NCBI RefSeq assembly: GCF_020405185.1
Contig: NZ_CP084463.1
Coordinates: 744,001-808,000, forward strand
Direction of reading: 5' to 3'
Length of the DNA stretch: 64,000 nt
Source of the DNA: Halomicrobium salinisoli
GTDB lineage: Archaea; Halobacteriota; Halobacteria; Halobacteriales; Haloarculaceae
Shown: positions 28,090 through 35,946 of the stretch, piece after piece
Layout of the letters: each line of letters opens with the position of its first letter
How positions within the stretch are numbered: the first letter of the stretch is position 1
Program-made: the position numbers and the translations under genes
The notes under the pieces: generated by a model
What the model saw: the letters and a program-made list of their open reading frames with translations, nothing else
Told to the model about the DNA's origin: nothing
The model's database searches: none

Positions 28090-28515
28090 TCAGGCTTCTT
28101 CCCGCTCCCGCCCGCGGTCGCGTTCTCCCTCGCGGTCGCCGCCGCCCGTCTCGCGCCGGTCCCGGAGCGCCTCGCTGGCGCTCGCCCGGTCCTCGGTCTC
28201 CAGCAGGCGCTCCAGTCGGTGTTCGAACTCCGCCTCGTCGATCTCGCCGCGCGCGTACCGCGCCCGGAGCTGTTCGAGGGCGTCGCCGGACTCGTCGGCG
28301 CTCTCGTCGTCGGGGGACTCCTCGTCGCGCTCCTCGTACCACCGCGCGAGGCCGGCGGCCAGCGGCACGGCGCCGCCAGTGAGGACGAACGCGAACCACC
28401 AGGCTTCGACGCCGAGCGCGAACAGGACCCCGGCCAGGGCGAACGTCGTCACCAGCGCCAGCCCGACCGCGACGGCGACGAGCGGCGAGTCCTCGTGTGG
28501 GAACTCACTCGCCAT
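28090..28515 (-). CDS. SHOCT-domain membrane protein
   Basis: This 141-aa protein has two N-terminal membrane helices (LVAVAVGLALVTTFALAGVL and AWWFAFVLTGGAVPLAAGLA). An acidic linker and a SHOCT motif (ALEQLRARYARGEIDEAEFE with following HRLERLL) come next. A strongly charged Arg/Glu/Gly tail ends it. SHOCT domains are thought to mediate oligomerisation. ATG 28515 is the first sensible start; the much longer open frame upstream overlaps the UPF0175 gene and is an artefact. Confidence 0.85.
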   Translation of the reverse strand: MASEFPHEDSPLVAVAVGLALVTTFALAGVLFALGVEAWWFAFVLTGGAVPLAAGLARWYEERDEESPDDESADESGDALEQLRARYARGEIDEAEFEHRLERLLETEDRASASEALRDRRETGGGDREGERDRGREREEA

Positions 28516-28588
28516 ACTCGGCGAATCTCCCGGACGAGTGAAAGGTCCCCCGGTGCGCTTATGTGTGACGGCGTAATCGGACGCACAC

Positions 28589-28891
28589 ATGCCGACGATC
28601 AGCGCGCGGCTCCCGGCGGAGGAGAAGGAGGAACTGGACGCGGTAGCAGACATGCTCTCGGAGGACCGATCGACCACCATCCGGAAGGCCCTGCGGGAGG
28701 GCCTGGAGACGCTGCGGGTCCGGGTCGCGGTCGAGCAGTACCAGTCTGGCGACGTCTCCGCGGCGGAGGCCGCCGAGATCGCGGACCTCTCGATCGCGGA
28801 GTGGCTGGACGTGGCCCGCGAGCGCAACCTCACGACGCAGCTGGACCTCTCCGATCTGGAGATCGACGCCGACACCGCCACGGAGCTATGA
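28589..28891 (+). CDS. UPF0175 / ribbon-helix-helix antitoxin-like protein
   Basis: This 100-aa protein has an N-terminal RHH-type segment (TISARLPAEEKEELDAVADM, then SEDRSTTIRKALREGLETL) and a UPF0175-like second helix-turn-helix (YQSGDVSAAEAAEIADLSIA, then EWLDVARERNL). UPF0175 proteins commonly sit before PIN-like toxins. Its stop overlaps the ATG of the next gene (ATGA), the classic coupled antitoxin-toxin layout. DNA-binding autoregulation is an inference. Confidence 0.8.
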   Translation: MPTISARLPAEEKEELDAVADMLSEDRSTTIRKALREGLETLRVRVAVEQYQSGDVSAAEAAEIADLSIAEWLDVARERNLTTQLDLSDLEIDADTATEL

Positions 28892-29400
28892 CGCGCATCT
28901 ACGTCGGCCCGTCCACGCTGTACGACCTCGGCCAGGTGGGGGAGCTGTCGCTTCTGGACTCGTTCGACGGCGACGTGGTGATCCCCGAGGCCGTCGTCGA
29001 CGCCGTCGACGTCGAGCCCGCGGCGACGAACCTCGAGGGGTACCTCTCGTCGTCGGACGTCGAGACGGCGACGGACGAGGAGTACGCGGAGCAGGCGCGC
29101 TCGCTGCTCGGGCGGCCCGTCGGGACCAGCGTCGCCGTCGTCGCCGGCGTGCTCGCCCACCGCGACCCCGAGGACCGGACGGCCGTCGCCGTCCTCTCGC
29201 AGGACCGCACCGTCCGCCGGCTGGCACAGGGCCTCGGCGCCGAGGTCTCCAGCAGCTTCGGCGTCGTCGTCCGGGCGACCCTGGAGGACAAGTACCTCAA
29301 GCCCAGCCAGGCCAAGCGGATCATCCGCCGGATCGACCAGCACGGCCTCCACATGACCGGGGAACTCCGGGAGCGGGCAGTCGGCGAGGTCGCGGAGTAG
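28888..29400 (+). CDS. PIN-like (DUF3368-type) toxin candidate, first catalytic Asp missing
   Basis: This 170-aa protein resembles PIN-like ribonuclease toxins paired with UPF0175: IYVGPSTLYDLGQVGELSLL, then VVIPEAVVDAV, and late VLSQDRTVRRLAQGLGAEVS. In active PIN domains the first strand ends in Asp (vvDtS); here Gly7 occupies that site. The later acidic residue in SQDRTVRR is kept. It ends with a helix-rich tail (LKPSQAKRIIRRIDQHG). It may be a degenerate or non-nucleolytic partner of the upstream protein. Confidence 0.7.
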   Translation: MTRIYVGPSTLYDLGQVGELSLLDSFDGDVVIPEAVVDAVDVEPAATNLEGYLSSSDVETATDEEYAEQARSLLGRPVGTSVAVVAGVLAHRDPEDRTAVAVLSQDRTVRRLAQGLGAEVSSSFGVVVRATLEDKYLKPSQAKRIIRRIDQHGLHMTGELRERAVGEVAE

Positions 29401-29617
29401 CGAGGCCGACCGGAGGGAGGCCTCGGAAACAGCGAGCGGGAGCGCGAGGTCGCGAAGCGACCTCGTCTGGCTCGAACGGTGAACGAAGTGAACCGTGAGA
29501 ACGACCGCAGGGAGCGACACGCGAGCTGCGAGGTTGCGAGCGAAGCGAGCGACCTCGGCCAGAGCGAGCGGGAGTGAGCGCAGCGAACGACACGCGAGCA
29601 GTAGCGCCTCTCGGCGG
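29401..29617. repeat. Dispersed low-complexity repeat spacer with hairpins
   Basis: This 217-bp spacer between converging genes is built of GAGCGAAGCGAGCG-type words. CGAGGTCGC (29445-29453), GAA, GCGACCTCG (29457-29465) is a perfect 9-bp hairpin. 29559-29599 matches 12822-12862 on the opposite strand at about 40 of 41 positions. About 29498-29525 matches 639-666 on the opposite strand. No gene is seen. Confidence 0.75.
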
Positions 29618-29857
29618 TCAGAGGTCGTCCCGGAGGTAGAGCTGGTCGTTGCGGGCGTCCGTGATCGCCGACGAGTCGAGCCGGTAATCGTCGTCGTCGC
29701 GGTCCCAGTCGAGCGTGTCGGCCAGGTCGTCGTCGACGTTGTCCCACTCGGGGTCGACGAACGCGCGACCGCCCTGCACGTCCGTCACGACGCCGACGCG
29801 CTTGTTGTTCGTCACGACCGCCTTCCCGCGATCGTCGTCCGTGAGGTCTGCCGTCAT
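29618..29857 (-). CDS. PRC-barrel-like small protein
   Basis: This 79-aa acidic protein has strand-rich sequence typical of haloarchaeal PRC-barrel-like proteins: GKAVVTNNKRVGVVTDVQGG, then RAFVDPEWDNVDDDLADTLD. ATG 29857 (MTADLTDDDRGK) is preferred over an in-frame ATG ten codons upstream. The function is unknown; such domains often mediate RNA or protein interactions. It is downstream of the 206-aa protein on the same strand, 57 nt apart. Confidence 0.72.
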   Translation of the reverse strand: MTADLTDDDRGKAVVTNNKRVGVVTDVQGGRAFVDPEWDNVDDDLADTLDWDRDDDDYRLDSSAITDARNDQLYLRDDL

Positions 29858-29914
29858 CGTGTCAACTGGTTGGGTCGCGACGACCAAAAGTCCCCGCCGG
29901 CAGCGGGATCGCGG

Positions 29915-30535
29915 TCACTCCGACTCCACGGCCTCGTAGAACTCGCCCGCCTCGAGCACCGGGTCGTCTTCCAGGTACTCCAGGCCCCGCGCCGTCGGCG
30001 CGACGCCCGTCTCGCGCTCGAAGAAGTCCATCCGATCGCTGCCCCAGCCCAGTCCGACGACGGCGTCGAACGCGCCGAAGTGCTTCGTGATCATCGGCGT
30101 CGGCGGCGCGTGCGCAAACGCGCGGAAGCGGAACTGGTGGTCCATGGCGAACCGGTAGACCATGCCCTGGCCGCCCAGTTCCTCGACGCCCTCGTAGCGG
30201 GCCCCTTCGACTGGCTCGCCGTCCTCGCTGCGGTACAGCGTCGCCTCCGTACACGTCTCGGTCGTGCTGTCGAACTCGGCGACGACGGCGCGCTCCCAGC
30301 GGTCGGCGCTCTCCTCCAGGAGCCCCGCGACTCGCGGGTTCGTCAGGACGTAGACGTACTCGGCGATCCACGCGACGTCGGCCCTGATATCCTCGCCGTC
30401 GGCGTCCGTGAGCGCGCCGTGGACGCTGTCCTCGTCTTCGGGGATCTCGACCGGATTCTCCTCCTCGAACCACGAGAGGAGAGACTGCCGGGCTCCTTCG
30501 TCGGCGCACTCGAAGTTATACACCGTCCACTCCAT
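29915..30535 (-). CDS. Haloarchaeal protein of unknown function
   Basis: This 206-aa soluble acidic protein begins MEWTVYNFECADEGARQSLL. It has aromatic-rich segments (IAEYVYVLTNPRVAGLL, GQGMVYRFAMDHQFRFRAFA) and a C-terminal piece GVAPTARGLEYLEDDP. No catalytic motif or known domain is recognised. ATG 30535 is chosen; a GTG immediately before it would add one residue. It is probably co-directional with the PRC-barrel-like gene. Confidence 0.65.
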   Translation of the reverse strand: MEWTVYNFECADEGARQSLLSWFEEENPVEIPEDEDSVHGALTDADGEDIRADVAWIAEYVYVLTNPRVAGLLEESADRWERAVVAEFDSTTETCTEATLYRSEDGEPVEGARYEGVEELGGQGMVYRFAMDHQFRFRAFAHAPPTPMITKHFGAFDAVVGLGWGSDRMDFFERETGVAPTARGLEYLEDDPVLEAGEFYEAVESE

Positions 30536-30610
30536 CACTCGCGGTTGGCCGGGCAGGAAGAAAAATTGGCGCGTCTGTCCACGACGATCCGCGCAGCCCC
30601 GAACGGGGAG

Positions 30611-31273
30611 TCAGGCCCCGCCGTGTTCCTCGTAGGGCTGGACGACGACGAAGCCGCCGTCGCCGTCGAAGTTCATCTGGAAGCGCTCGCCGGATTCCTG
30701 GCCGATCATGTCCGAGAGGTTCTTGTTGACCTCGACGTCCGGCGACGTCCCGCTCCAGGCGACCGTGGCGCTGGGGTCGGTCGAGACCGGCGGTTCGAGC
30801 ACCAGCGGGTCGCCGTGGGTCGTCAGCGCGACGTACCCGGGCCCTTCGAGGTAGACGTTGGTGAGGCCGCCGGCGAACGAGCCGGCGAGGCTGTCGATGG
30901 TGCTGATCTCGTAGGAGAGGTCCGACTCGAAGGCCAGGACGTCCTCGCCGTTGACCGTGATGGCGTCGTCGGCCTCGAGGTCGAGGATCTGCACCTTCTT
31001 CTGGTGGTCCGCGAGGTAGACGTGGCCGTCGCCCTCGACGGTCATGACGGGCGTGCCCTCGCCGGTCGCGGCCTCCTTGAGGAAGCCGGTGATCCCGCCC
31101 TCGGCGGAGGCCTTGCCGGTGAAGGACAGATCGCCCGTGTAGGCGACCATCGACCCGGCCTTCGCCAGGACGGTCCCGTCGACGTCCACGTCGAGGGTGT
31201 AGCTGTTCTCCAGCTCGAAGGGCGCGTCGGTCTCCGTCGGTTCGTTCTCGGAGGCGAAGTCTTCGATGTCCAT
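30611..31273 (-). CDS. AIM24 family protein
   Basis: This 220-aa protein belongs to the AIM24/TRAP-like beta-sandwich family: LDVDVDGTVLAKAGSMVAYT, GGITGFLKEAATGEGTPVMT, VEGDGHVYLADHQKKVQILD and GLTNVYLEGPGYVALTTHG. The yeast relative acts in mitochondrial inner-membrane organisation; prokaryotic roles are unknown. There is no signal peptide. An AT-containing start region (TTGTATCAG) lies upstream, followed by 178 bp to aspS. Confidence 0.85.
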   Translation of the reverse strand: MDIEDFASENEPTETDAPFELENSYTLDVDVDGTVLAKAGSMVAYTGDLSFTGKASAEGGITGFLKEAATGEGTPVMTVEGDGHVYLADHQKKVQILDLEADDAITVNGEDVLAFESDLSYEISTIDSLAGSFAGGLTNVYLEGPGYVALTTHGDPLVLEPPVSTDPSATVAWSGTSPDVEVNKNLSDMIGQESGERFQMNFDGDGGFVVVQPYEEHGGA

Positions 31274-31379
31274 TGTATCAGGGAGCCAGGGCGGCTCGCT
31301 CGGCGGGTCGCAGCGGCGAAAGAAAGAAGGTTCGGTCGTCGGTCGTTCTGTCGATACTCCTTGAAACCAGCCTCTACGG

Positions 31380-31440
31380 GCTCAGTCTCTGGCGATCTCA
31401 CGGGAACGTGCTCGCTCCGCTCGCAGCTCCCGTGCGCTCT
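31380..31440. repeat. Short inverted repeat downstream of aspS
   Basis: CACGGGA (31399-31405) and TCCCGTG (31428-31434) are 7-bp complements around a CTCGCTCCGCTCG core. The element lies just past the aspS stop (31452) and resembles the dispersed repeat family. It could form the 3' end of the aspS transcript. Confidence 0.45.
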
Positions 31441-31451
31441 CAACGTCTTCG

Positions 31452-32750
31452 TCAGGGACTCAGACGTTGACGATCCCGCGGGAAGAGGACGGCCTCACGG
31501 ATGTTACCGAGGCCGAGCATCGTCATGATGAGGCGCTCGCCGCCGAGGCCCCAGCCGGCGTGGGGCGGCATGCCGTACTTGAACATCTTGGTGTAGTACT
31601 CGAAGGCCTCCGGATCGAGACCCTGCTGCTCGAAGCCCTCGACGAGGTGGTCGTGGCGGTGCTCACGCTGGCCGCCGGAGACCAGTTCCATCTCGGGGTG
31701 CATCATGTCGAAGCCGGTGGAGACCTCGTCGTCCTTGTCCATGATGTAGAAGGGCTTGATCTCGCTGGGCCAGTCGGTGATGAAGTAGTGCTGGCCGACG
31801 TCCTGGCCGAGCGCGTGCTCGCCCTCGGTGGGGAGGTCGTCGCCCCACACGAGCGGCTCGTCGAGCTCGCCGGTGGCGTTGATCCGCTCGATGGCCTCCT
31901 CGTAGGTGATGCGGGGGAAGCTCTCGGCGGGGGCCGAAAAGTCGTCCTGCAGGTCGAGGGCCTCGAGCTGCTCCTGGCAGTTCGCCTCGACGGCCTCGTA
32001 GGCGGCGCGGACGACGGACTCGCAGGCGTCCATGGCGTCCTCGTGGTCGTAGAAGGCCGACTCGAAGTCGATGGAGGTGGCCTCGTTGAGGTGCCGGGGC
32101 GTGTTGTGCTCCTCGGCGCGGAAGATCGGGCCGATCTCGAAGACCCGCTCCAGCCCGGAGCCGACCATCAGCTGCTTGAACAGCTGGGGGCTCTGGTTCA
32201 TGAAGGCCTCCTGGCCGAAGTACGTGATCGGGAACAGCTCCGTGCCGCCCTCGGTGCCGGTGGCGACGATCTTCGGCGTGTTGATCTCCGTGCAGCCCAG
32301 GTCACGGAACTGGTCGCGGACCGCGCGCAGGACCTCGGCGCGGATCTCGAAGATGGCCTTGACCTCGTCCTTGCGGAGGTCCAGCGTGCGGTTGTCCAGC
32401 CGCGTGGAGAGCTCGGCGTCGACCTTGCCGGAGGGGTCCAGCGGGAGCTCGGGGTCGGCCTCGGCCAGTACCTCAACGGACTCGGGCGTGACCTCGACGC
32501 CCGTAGGCGCCCGTTCCTCCTCCTCGACGTCGCCCGTGACGGTGACGACGGACTCGCGCTGGACGTTCAGGCCCGTCTCCACGAGCTCGTCGTCCATCTC
32601 GTCTTTCTCGAACTTGACCTGGATCTTGCCGGACTGATCCCGGAGGATCAGGAAGGCGATGCCGCCCAGGTCTCGGATCTCGTGTACCCAGCCGGCGACG
32701 GTGACCGTGTCGCCGGGCTCCGCGTCCGCGGTGTACGTTCGCTCGTCCAT
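31452..32750 (-). CDS. aspS: Aspartate--tRNA(Asp/Asn) ligase
   Basis: This 432-aa class II synthetase has an N-terminal OB anticodon-binding domain ([20 protein letters not shown]). Its catalytic domain contains motif 2 ([20 protein letters not shown]) and motif 3 ([20 protein letters not shown]). The archaeal-type length lacks the bacterial insertion. The GatB subunit at 48488-50002 implies tRNA-dependent Asn/Gln formation, so this enzyme is probably non-discriminating and also charges tRNA(Asn). The start ATG 32750 gives the usual N-terminus [14 protein letters not shown]. Confidence 0.95.
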   Translation of the reverse strand: MDERTYTADAEPGDTVTVAGWVHEIRDLGGIAFLILRDQSGKIQVKFEKDEMDDELVETGLNVQRESVVTVTGDVEEEERAPTGVEVTPESVEVLAEADPELPLDPSGKVDAELSTRLDNRTLDLRKDEVKAIFEIRAEVLRAVRDQFRDLGCTEINTPKIVATGTEGGTELFPITYFGQEAFMNQSPQLFKQLMVGSGLERVFEIGPIFRAEEHNTPRHLNEATSIDFESAFYDHEDAMDACESVVRAAYEAVEANCQEQLEALDLQDDFSAPAESFPRITYEEAIERINATGELDEPLVWGDDLPTEGEHALGQDVGQHYFITDWPSEIKPFYIMDKDDEVSTGFDMMHPEMELVSGGQREHRHDHLVEGFEQQGLDPEAFEYYTKMFKYGMPPHAGWGLGGERLIMTMLGLGNIREAVLFPRDRQRLSP

Positions 32751-32915
32751 GGGGACCCGTTCGGGAGGCGTGACTTAAACTCCGTTTATTCGAGACGACC
32801 CGCGCGAGCGGAGCGGTCGCGGACTCGGGGGACGAGCGGAGTGGGTCCGCCGGCGCCCGGCGATCCCGAGCGGCCGACAGTACGCTTAGGTGGGGGGATG
32901 CCGAAGCCGGCCGGT

Positions 32916-33413
32916 ATGGTCGACCGTCCGATAGACGATCTGGACAGGCGCATCCTCCACGCGCTGCAGCACAACTCCCGCAAGACGGCAGCCAGCGACG
33001 TGGCCGAGTCGGCGGACGTCTCGCCCCGGACCGTCCGCAACCGGATCGAGCGCCTGGAGGAGAAGGGCATCATCGAGGGGTACGGCGCGCAGGTCAACTA
33101 CGAGGCCGCTGGCTACCAGTTGCACACGCTGATCGTCTGTACCGCGCCGATCCACGAGCGCGAGGAGATCGCCCGGCGCGCGCTGGAGGTGCCCGGGGTC
33201 GTCGCCGTCCGGGAGGTGATGACCGGGGCCGAGAACGTCCAGGTCGAGGTCGTCGGCGTCGACGGCAACGACCTCAGCCGCATCGGCCGGGAGCTCAACG
33301 AGGTCGGCCTCGAGGTCGTCGACGAGGACCTGATCCGCAACGAGTACGCGCAGCCGTTCCACCTGTTCGGTCCGGACGCGACGGACGTCGACGCCGAGGG
33401 CGAGGGCGACTAG
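32916..33413 (+). CDS. Lrp/AsnC family transcriptional regulator
   Basis: This 165-aa protein has an N-terminal HTH (LDRRILHALQHNSRKTAASD, then VAESADVSPRTVRNRIERLE) and a C-terminal RAM-type ligand domain (TAPIHEREEIARRALEVPGV). An acidic tail follows. Such regulators sense amino acids. The neighbour downstream is an amino-acid-type permease whose spacer carries repeated TTCCG motifs, so it is a plausible target. ATG 32916 is chosen; ATG 32898 is in frame and possible. Confidence 0.9.
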   Translation: MVDRPIDDLDRRILHALQHNSRKTAASDVAESADVSPRTVRNRIERLEEKGIIEGYGAQVNYEAAGYQLHTLIVCTAPIHEREEIARRALEVPGVVAVREVMTGAENVQVEVVGVDGNDLSRIGRELNEVGLEVVDEDLIRNEYAQPFHLFGPDATDVDAEGEGD

Positions 33414-33650
33414 CGGAGATTCCGATAGAGGAATATATAGATTCTTCATTTCCGGAACCGGACTACGATAGCACGATTTATCCCGTTCCGGAAGAAGAGT
33501 TCCGATAGCGGCGGGCGAACTGCCCGCGATCGACGCTCCAGCCACCATGACCTGCCACACCACACCTCGCGACGGAGCGGCGTGCGGAATCGGACCGCCG
33601 GGACGGCGAACCGGCAGCGACGGCGACGACCGACGACGCCCGAGGTAACC
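33414..33650. promoter_or_regulatory. Operator-like TTCCGATAG / TTCCGGAA array upstream of the permease
   Basis: TTCCGATAG occurs at 33420-33428 and 33500-33508, and TTCCGGAA at 33450-33457 and 33486-33493. They flank AT-rich boxes GAATATATAG (33431-33440) and GATTTATC (about 33475). A GCGGGC/GCCCGC hairpin follows (33511-33527). This 237-bp region has no ORF and probably carries the permease promoter and regulator sites. Confidence 0.55.
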
Positions 33651-35855
33651 ATGGGGAAGGAACTCGAACGCGACCTCGGCCTCCCGGCGGTGATCGCCAT
33701 CTCGATCGGCGCGATGATCGGGAGCGGGATCTTCATCCTCCCGGGGCTGGCCCTGAAGATGGCCGGCCCGGCCGTCATCGTGGCGTACCTGTTGGCCGGC
33801 CTGCTCGTGCTCCCGGCGGCGCTCTCGAAGTCGGAGATGGCCACCGCGATGCCCGAGGCCGGTGGGACCTACATCTACATCGAGCGCGGGATGGGGCCGC
33901 TGCTGGGCACCATCGCCGGCGTCGGCACCTGGTTCTCGCTGTCGTTCAAGGGCGCGCTGGCGCTGGTCGGCGGGATCCCCTATCTCCTGTACCTGACCGA
34001 CCTTCCGGAGACGCCGGTCGCGCTCGCACTGGCGGCGCTGCTGATCGTCGTGAACCTCGTCGGCGCCAAGCAGACCGGCCGCCTGCAGGTCGGCATCGTC
34101 GTCGTCATGCTCGCGGCGATGGCGTGGTTCGTGGTCGGCGGCCTGCCGGCGACGAACGCCGCGAGCTACGGGGACTTCTTCGCGGAGGGGCCGGGCGGCC
34201 TGCTGGCGGCGACGGGCTTCGTGTTCGTCTCCTACGCCGGCGTGACGAAGGTCGCCAGCGTCGCCGAGGAGGTCGAGGACCCCGACCGGAACCTCCCGCT
34301 GGGGATCCTGGCGTCGCTCGGGGTGACGACGCTGCTGTACGTGCTGATCGTCGTGGTGATGGTCGGCGTGACCGAGCCCGGCGGCCTCAGCGAGTCGGTC
34401 CCGATGATCGACGCGGCGGAGGCGGCGCTCGCGTGGCCGGGCGTCGTCGCCGTCATCGTCGCGGCCGTGCTCGCCCTGATCAGCACCGCCAACGCCGGCA
34501 TCCTCTCCTCGTCGCGGTACCCCTTCGCGATGGCTCGCGACCAGCTCGCGCCGCCGTCGCTGACCGAGGTCCACGACCGGTTCGGGACGCCCGCCAGGGC
34601 CATCACGCTCACGGGCGCGGTCATGCTCGTCCTGATCGCCTTCGTCCCCGTCTCCGAGATCGCCAAGCTGGCCAGCGCCTTCCAGATCGTCGTGTTCGCG
34701 CTGGTCAACGGCGCCGTGATCGCCTTCCGCGAGGGCGCGGCCGACTACGACCCGAGCTTCGAGTCGCCGCTGTACCCGTGGACGCAGATCGTCGGCATCC
34801 TCGGCGGGCTGTTGCTGATCGGCTTCATGGGGACCGTCCCGCTCGTGGGGGCGGCCGTCATCACCGTCGGCTCCGTGCTGTGGTACTTCTACTACGCCCG
34901 CGAGCGCGTCGAGCGCGAGGGGGCCGCCACGGACGTCGTCCGGCGGTCGGTCGGTCGGCAGGCCGTCGAGCGCACACGGTCGCTGTTCGAGGACGTCGAG
35001 GGCTACGAGGTGCTGGTCGCGGTCACCGAGGACACGAGCGAGGCCCGCGAGCGGTCGCTCCTGCGGATCGCGGCCGACGTCGCCCGCGAGAACGACGGGT
35101 CGGTCACAGTCGTCCAGTTCGACGAGGTGCCCGACCAGGAGCCGCTGGAGCACGCCTCCGAGGTACAGTCGGCCGCCGACGTCGAGTTCGAGCGCCGGAC
35201 CGAGGACCTCACCGAGGCGTTCGACGTCCCCGTCCACTACGGGGAGATCGTCAGCCACGACGTCCGCCACGCCGTCGTCAACTTCGCCGAGCACGAGGGC
35301 GCCGACTTCCTCGTCATGGAGCGGAGCAACGAGCCGCTGTACGCCTCCCTGCTGGGGTCGACCTCCGAGTGGATCACCCGGAACGCGCCCTGCGACGTCC
35401 TGCTCGTCGAGGAGCGGGACCTCGACGCGGTCGAGTCCGTCTCGGTCGTCGCCGACCAGGGTCCGTTCGATCCCCAGAAGATCGCCGTCGCGAACGCGCT
35501 GGCCAGCGAGACCGGCTCGCCGATCGACCTCGTCTACCGGGTCGACGCCGACGCGACCGAGGCCCAGCGGGCGACCATCGACGAGTACCTGGCGGAGCTA
35601 GAGGCGCTGTGTTCGGTCCCGGTCGAGCGCTCGGTCGTCGAGTCCGACGACCGGGCGAGCGACTTCGTCGACGTGACCGATCCCGCCGACGTGCTGGTGA
35701 TCGGCACCGACGGCGGCCGGCTCCGGGGCCGCCTGTTCGGCCGGCCCGCCGATCGGATCGTCGACACCGTCGACTGCACGGCGATCCAGGTCCAGCCCCG
35801 GGAGTCGGAGCGACCCGGCCCGCTCCGACGGATCGTCGAGCGGTTCGTGTTCTGA
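33651..35855 (+). CDS. APC-family amino acid permease fused to universal stress (UspA) domains
   Basis: The N-terminal 430 residues of this 734-aa membrane protein are an amino acid/polyamine permease: 12 helices, with AISIGAMIGSGIFILPG in TM1, SKSEMATAMPEAGGTYIYIE and STANAGILSSSRYPFAMARD. Two cytosolic UspA-like domains follow (about 445-595 and 600-725), ending with VLVIGTDGGRLRGRLFGRPA. The fusion is known in haloarchaea and suggests transport regulated by nucleotide binding. The substrate is unknown. ATG 33651 is the first start matching the family N-terminus. Confidence 0.92.
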   Translation: MGKELERDLGLPAVIAISIGAMIGSGIFILPGLALKMAGPAVIVAYLLAGLLVLPAALSKSEMATAMPEAGGTYIYIERGMGPLLGTIAGVGTWFSLSFKGALALVGGIPYLLYLTDLPETPVALALAALLIVVNLVGAKQTGRLQVGIVVVMLAAMAWFVVGGLPATNAASYGDFFAEGPGGLLAATGFVFVSYAGVTKVASVAEEVEDPDRNLPLGILASLGVTTLLYVLIVVVMVGVTEPGGLSESVPMIDAAEAALAWPGVVAVIVAAVLALISTANAGILSSSRYPFAMARDQLAPPSLTEVHDRFGTPARAITLTGAVMLVLIAFVPVSEIAKLASAFQIVVFALVNGAVIAFREGAADYDPSFESPLYPWTQIVGILGGLLLIGFMGTVPLVGAAVITVGSVLWYFYYARERVEREGAATDVVRRSVGRQAVERTRSLFEDVEGYEVLVAVTEDTSEARERSLLRIAADVARENDGSVTVVQFDEVPDQEPLEHASEVQSAADVEFERRTEDLTEAFDVPVHYGEIVSHDVRHAVVNFAEHEGADFLVMERSNEPLYASLLGSTSEWITRNAPCDVLLVEERDLDAVESVSVVADQGPFDPQKIAVANALASETGSPIDLVYRVDADATEAQRATIDEYLAELEALCSVPVERSVVESDDRASDFVDVTDPADVLVIGTDGGRLRGRLFGRPADRIVDTVDCTAIQVQPRESERPGPLRRIVERFVF

Positions 35856-35946
35856 GGGCGACGGACGGTGCCGACGCGGCGCGGGCGACCGCGTCCGCCT
35901 CGGCCGCGGCGCGGCCAGTCCGTGCCCGCGTCGACGACCGGCCCGC

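Noticed and set aside
28516..29520. N-terminal extension of the SHOCT protein to 476 aa
   Set aside because: The extension is antisense to the UPF0175/PIN-like pair. The membrane protein has a natural ATG at 28515 followed by its first helix.
29401..29617. CRISPR-like array because of repeated GAGCGAAGCGAGCG words
   Set aside because: The repeats are irregular in length and spacing, with no unique spacers and no cas genes nearby.
31467..32915. A long plus-strand open frame across aspS running into the Lrp gene
   Set aside because: The part before 32898/32916 is antisense to aspartyl-tRNA synthetase. Only the Lrp portion is real.
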